This document shows positions 7,762 through 11,771 of a DNA stretch of 11,771 bases, in pieces (position 1 is the stretch's first letter; each line of letters starts with the position of its first letter). Location: positions 1-11,771 of the forward strand of contig QHOP01000239.1 in NCBI GenBank assembly GCA_003219345.1, read 5' to 3'. Source of the DNA: Verrucomicrobiota bacterium. GTDB lineage: Bacteria; Verrucomicrobiota; Verrucomicrobiia; Limisphaerales; AV2. Under the pieces are notes generated by a model that saw nothing but the letters and a program-made list of their open reading frames with translations, had not been told where the DNA came from and made no database searches. A program made the position numbers and the translations under genes.

Positions 7762-10080
7762 ATGAACGATTTGAAATTCGCCTTCCGCCAACTGGTGAAG
7801 AACCCCGGCTTCACCGCCGTGGCTGTGCTCACGCTCGGGCTGGGCATCGGGGCGAACACGGCCCTCTTCAGCCTCATTAACGCGATGCTCATGCGGCCCC
7901 TGCCGGGCGTCGTAGAGCCGGAGGGTCTTGTGCGGCTCACGCATGGCAGCTTCAGCTACGCGAAGTTCGAGGCGCTGAAAGCTCAACAGGTCTTCGCCCA
8001 GACCGTTGCCTTCGATCTGGATCGGTTACCGGCGGAGGTGAATGGTGCCTTGCAGTCATCCCGAGTGATGCTCGTCAGCGGAGATTACTTCCATGCTTTG
8101 GGCGTCAACGCCAGGCTGGGCCGGACAATCACCCCTCAAGACGATCAGGCGCAGGCTCTGGTCGCGGTGCTGAGCCACAGTTTCTGGACGCACGCGTTCG
8201 CGGCTGATCCAGGGGTGATCGGGAGAAGTTTCCGCGTCAGCGGGTTGGCGGTAACGACGCAACGATCCGCCCACTGGCTGCAGCTCATGGGCAGGCTTGC
8301 GCCAGGGCAGACGCTGGAGCAGGCGAATGCGCGGCTCCAGGTCGTCTGGCCGCAAGTGTTGGCCGCCGCCGCACCGCCGGATACACCTGCGGCTTCCGAC
8401 TTCTTTCGTCAGACGACTGATCTGCAGCCTGCCGGGAACGGATTCTCTAATCTTCGAGGAGAATTTGCTTCGCCGTTGTTTGTCCTGATGTGTCTTGTCG
8501 GCCTGGTGCTGCTCGTGGCCTGCGCGAACGTTGCCAATCTATTGCTGGCAAGAGGAGCCGCCCGCCAACGCGAGTTCGCGGTCCGCCTCGCCAGTGGAGC
8601 GAGTCGCAGACGTCTCATGCGCCAGCTCCTGACTGAGAGCGTGCTGCTGTCTGTCATTGCAGCTTTTGCCGGTGTGTTATTCAGCGCCTGGAGCACGCGG
8701 GTCCTGGTGGGTTTCATTTCGTCCGAAACGGGTCCGGTTGTCCTCGATCTCCGGCCCGACTGGCGCGTCCTGGTATTTTCAATCGGCGTCATCTTTATCA
8801 CAGCACTGATGTTCGGACTTGCTCCGGCTCTTCGAGCGACACGGATCGATCTGGCTTCATCGTTGAAAGAGAGGTCGCGGACGTTCGGCGGCCGGGAAGG
8901 GCGGCTCAGAAAGGCGTTGCTCGTTTCACAGGTTGCCATGGCGATGGTGCTCGCCGTGGGCGCCGGCCTGTTCATGAACAGCTTCCGGCACCTGCTCCAG
9001 GTGAACACCGGATTCGACTCGACCAACGTTCTGCTGGTGCGAGCGGACGCCATCAGCGCCGGGCATCGCGGTCCGCGCGCGGCTCAGTTCTTTACCGAGC
9101 TGCTCGACCGCGTGAACTCTTTGCCGGGCGTCCAGTCCGCAGCGATGTCCTGGGCGCCGCCGGTCAGCCGCGGTTTCGGGAACAACGGGAACATTTCCGT
9201 CGAGGGCCATAGTCCTGCGCCGGGCGAAGACAGAATCGTGTGGAGCAACTTCGTTTCGCCGGGGTATTTCGGAACGATTGGACAGACGCTGCTGGCCGGG
9301 CGGGATTTCACCACAGGCGACCGCCAAGGAGCGCCGGGAGTGGCGATTATCAATCAAAGCATGGCGCGCTACTTTTTCGGAGACGAAAGCCCGGTTGGCA
9401 GGAAGTTCGATCCCGGCGGCGGAAACAACTACCAGTGCGAAATCATCGGTGTCGTTCGCGACGCGACGCATTTCAGCCTGAAGGAGTCGCCTCAGCGCGT
9501 CTTCTATTTGCCCTATGCGCAAGGCGCCGATTTTTTCCAGGGCGAAAATATGATTCTGGTGCTGCGAAGTGCGGCAACGACGTCATCAACGGTTAAACAG
9601 GTCCGCGAAGTGGTGGCACAGATTGACCGGGACGTCCTTGTCGAAACGGAGACACTCAAGGCGCATGTGGATGGTTCGTTGGCCCGCGAGCACCTTTTGG
9701 CTATGCTGTCCGGATTTCTGGGAATGCTTTCGTTGCTGCTGGTCGCCATCGGGCTGTACGGGGTAATGGCGTACTCTGTAACGCGGCGCACGGGCGAAAT
9801 CGGCCTTCGCATGGCCCTCGGCGCACAGCCCGTGACGGTGCTCGCCATGGTGTTGCGGGAGGGCTTTATGCTGGTCGTGACTGGAACTGTCATCGGCGCA
9901 GTCGCGGCCTGCGCGTTCAGTCATGTGATCAGCACTCTGCTGTTCGGCATCACGGCCAGAGATAGTGTTTCGTTCGGCGGCGCCGTCGTCGCTCTGACCC
10001 TCGCCGCTGTCATCGCGACGATCCTGCCTGCCCGCCGCGCGGCCAAAGTCGAACCGATGGAGGCGCTGCGGTATGAATAA
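7762..10080 (+). CDS. ADOP-family ABC transporter permease 4, shortened first periplasmic domain
   Basis: Open reading frame of 772 residues with helix 1 at about 17-43, then helices at about 238-262, 295-318, 336-357, 385-405, 646-672, 700-724 and 736-757, i.e. all eight. The first periplasmic domain is short. It reads FRVSGLAVT directly into TQRSAHWLQLMGRLAPG, whereas permease 1 has about 37 more residues between the matching points, including the typical IIGVAP...DLWAP segment. The joint lies at about 8254-8259, where ACG is doubled. FtsX-type motifs are REFAVRLASGAS and GEIGLRMALGAQ. The end is KVEPMEALRYE, with Glu where permeases 1-3 have Asp, and the stop is TAA rather than TGA. The frame is open but the domain fold is probably damaged. 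It is the permease immediately upstream of the ATPase. No Shine-Dalgarno is visible. Confidence 0.9.
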   Translation: MNDLKFAFRQLVKNPGFTAVAVLTLGLGIGANTALFSLINAMLMRPLPGVVEPEGLVRLTHGSFSYAKFEALKAQQVFAQTVAFDLDRLPAEVNGALQSSRVMLVSGDYFHALGVNARLGRTITPQDDQAQALVAVLSHSFWTHAFAADPGVIGRSFRVSGLAVTTQRSAHWLQLMGRLAPGQTLEQANARLQVVWPQVLAAAAPPDTPAASDFFRQTTDLQPAGNGFSNLRGEFASPLFVLMCLVGLVLLVACANVANLLLARGAARQREFAVRLASGASRRRLMRQLLTESVLLSVIAAFAGVLFSAWSTRVLVGFISSETGPVVLDLRPDWRVLVFSIGVIFITALMFGLAPALRATRIDLASSLKERSRTFGGREGRLRKALLVSQVAMAMVLAVGAGLFMNSFRHLLQVNTGFDSTNVLLVRADAISAGHRGPRAAQFFTELLDRVNSLPGVQSAAMSWAPPVSRGFGNNGNISVEGHSPAPGEDRIVWSNFVSPGYFGTIGQTLLAGRDFTTGDRQGAPGVAIINQSMARYFFGDESPVGRKFDPGGGNNYQCEIIGVVRDATHFSLKESPQRVFYLPYAQGADFFQGENMILVLRSAATTSSTVKQVREVVAQIDRDVLVETETLKAHVDGSLAREHLLAMLSGFLGMLSLLLVAIGLYGVMAYSVTRRTGEIGLRMALGAQPVTVLAMVLREGFMLVVTGTVIGAVAACAFSHVISTLLFGITARDSVSFGGAVVALTLAAVIATILPARRAAKVEPMEALRYE

Positions 10081-10215
10081 CGCCCGTTCCATCGTTGAAC
10101 CGTTGAATCGTTAAAACGTGAAAACCGAATTCTCCGACATCGCACGGCACTCCGACCGATTTAACGGTTCAACCCTTTTGACGCTTTTAACGAACCATCA
10201 ACTGACCACCGACCC
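10081..10215. repeat. Intergenic leader repeat, diverged copy (copy C), before the ATPase
   Basis: GTTGAACCGTTGAATCG (10094-10110) pairs with CGATTTAACGGTTCAAC (10157-10173): 16 of 17 positions complementary, the remaining one a possible G-U pair, with a 46-nt loop. TTTT (10176-10179) follows the right arm. The layout equals the 118-bp leader before permeases 3 and 4 (arm, GTTAAAACGTG, unique core, TTTAACG arm, AACGAACCAT), but the core differs and the leader does not end at a start codon. A CAACTGACCACCGACCC segment (10199-10215) of the ACTGACC family separates it from the ATPase start. No promoter or Shine-Dalgarno is recognised. Confidence 0.75.
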
Positions 10216-10914
<699 letters not shown>

Positions 10915-10920
<6 letters not shown>

Positions 10921-10978
10921 ACCGTTGAACCGTTGAATCGTTGAATCGTTGAATCGTTGAATCGTTGAATCGTTAAAA
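10915..10978. repeat. 8-bp tandem repeat CGTTGAA[C/T], seven units plus a degenerate one
   Basis: Seven consecutive 8-bp units: two CGTTGAAC (10915-10930) and five CGTTGAAT (10931-10970), followed by CGTTAAAA (10971-10978) and CGTGA. The same end, GAATCGTTAAAACGTGA, occurs at 5089, 7672 and 10105, so this is an expanded form of the left arm of the leader repeat. The first unit supplies the last Arg codon and the TGA stop of the ATPase. A perfect short tandem of this kind could change length by slippage. Confidence 0.92.
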
Positions 10979-11218
10979 CGTGACGCGTGAATGACGAATG
11001 ACGAATTCCCAATGACGAAAGAATTCCGAAATCCTAATGACAAAGCCAAAGCCTGCGAACTGGCCGGAGCGATTTGGACATTCGTGCTTGGTCATTCTTT
11101 CCACATTCGTCATTCGGATTTCGTCATTTTGAAGAGCCATGATTCAAATGCGGAGTTCGGAGTGCGGAATCAAGCAACTGACAACGGACCACTGCTCACT
11201 GACCACTGACCACGAACC
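10979..11218. repeat. Intergenic repeat cluster: AATGACGAA inverted repeat, CGGAGT and ACTGACC segments
   Basis: After the 8-bp array, AATGACGAA-type units (10990-11040) face a complementary arm, GTCATTC...TTCGTCATT (11090-11127), a loose hairpin enclosing about 50 nt. A short CGGAGTTCGGAGTGCGGAAT segment (11151-11170) resembles 4977-5007. An ACTGACAACGGACCACTG...GACCACTGACC segment (11178-11212) then leads to ACGAACC and the ATG of permease 5. The only open frame inside (10991-11209) is a translation of the repeats, not a gene. No terminator with a T-tract and no Shine-Dalgarno is recognised. Confidence 0.75.
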
Positions 11219-11771
11219 ATGAACGACCTTCGCTACGCCTTCCGCCAATTGCTGAAGAACCCCGGCTTCGCCGCCGTGGCCGTGCTCACGCTCGCGCTGG
11301 GCATCGGGGCGAACACGGCAATGTTCAGCGTCGTCAACGCGGTGCTGCTTCGGCCGTTTCCTTTCAAGAATCCGGACCGGCTCGTGTGGATTTGGGAGAA
11401 CAATCTCTCGAAAAATGTTCCGATCAATCCCGCGTCTCCCGCCAATCTCATGGACTGGCGCAATCAAAGCCGCGTCTTTGAAAGCCTCTCTGCCTGGAAT
11501 GGCGAAAGTTTCAACCTGACCGGGGAAGGCGAACCCGAGCGCATTCTGGGCGCGAAAGTGTTCGCGAACTTTTTTGAAGTCCTCGGTGTGCAGCCGATCC
11601 TCGGACGCACATTTCTTGCGGATGAAGACCGAGCGGGCGCCAATCCAGTCGCGCTGCTGAGTTACGGTCTGTGGCAACGTCGATTCGGTGGAGATACGAA
11701 CATTCTCGGCAAGTCACTCACGTTGCACGGCCAGAGTTTTACCGTGATTGGAATTATGCCAGCCGGCCAGG
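11219..11771 (+). CDS. ADOP-family ABC transporter permease 5, N-terminal part (cut by window end)
   Basis: The frame from the ATG at 11219 is open for 184 codons to the window end. It begins MNDLRYAFRQLLKNPGFAA, followed by helix 1 (about 17-43, AVLTLALGIGANTAMFSVV) and RPFPFKNPDRLVWIWE. The first periplasmic domain shows NLTGEGEPERILGAKV, NFFEVLGVQPILGRTF, LWQRRFGGD and FTVIGIMPAGQ in the family order. No gap is seen in this part, so it is the local reference for the segments missing from permeases 2 and 3. Its first 60 bases differ from permease 2 at few positions, so those two copies form one subgroup. The start is chosen because it matches the family start exactly and follows the ACGAACC motif. 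It follows the ATPase on the same strand. Confidence 0.92.
   Translation, partial: MNDLRYAFRQLLKNPGFAAVAVLTLALGIGANTAMFSVVNAVLLRPFPFKNPDRLVWIWENNLSKNVPINPASPANLMDWRNQSRVFESLSAWNGESFNLTGEGEPERILGAKVFANFFEVLGVQPILGRTFLADEDRAGANPVALLSYGLWQRRFGGDTNILGKSLTLHGQSFTVIGIMPAGQ

Noticed and set aside
10991..11209. 72-codon frame on the plus strand (MTNDEFPMTKEFRNPND...) between the ATPase and permease 5
   Set aside because: It is a direct translation of the AATGACGAA, CGGAGT and ACTGACC repeats, with no RBS, no domain and no independent support.

Overview
The window is a tandem array of large ABC-type permeases on the plus strand: four complete or broken copies, a LolD/MacB-type ATPase, and the start of a fifth permease cut by the window end. 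The permeases share the start MNDL[KR][FY]A[FL]RQL[LV]KNPGF and, where the end is visible, the finish KV[DE]PMEALRYE. They have the double MacB_PCD/FtsX layout of the ADOP ('acidobacterial duplicated orphan permease') group. Nothing on the minus strand looks like a gene. The organism is probably a GC-rich soil or aquatic bacterium in the Verrucomicrobia (Pedosphaera-like) or Acidobacteria range. I infer this from the ADOP array and from gaps filled with short-unit repeats; there is no rRNA or other marker to confirm it.

Layout: permease 1 (15-2462, intact); repeat gap; permease 2 (2657-4972, in frame but lacking the first membrane helix); repeat gap; permease 3 (5179-7472, broken by a frameshifting deletion of about 100 bp); repeat gap; permease 4 (7762-10080, in frame but about 37 residues short in the first periplasmic domain); repeat gap; ATPase (10216-10920); repeat gap with an 8-bp tandem array; permease 5 (11219 to the window end, intact as far as seen).

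Functionally, the ATPase would energise one or more of the permeases in a mechanotransmission or export system of the MacB/LolCDE/FtsX type. The substrate cannot be read from the sequence. No MacA-like adaptor, outer-membrane partner or PadR-type regulator is visible.

The two most unusual aspects are these. First, three consecutive paralogues each carry one clean deletion in the N-terminal third, while the copies at both ends do not. Second, every gap consists almost entirely of a few families of short-unit (7-10 bp) repeats forming inverted repeats. These run up to the start codons, where no Shine-Dalgarno sequence is seen, and one 118-bp leader is nearly identical in two copies although the genes it precedes have diverged widely.
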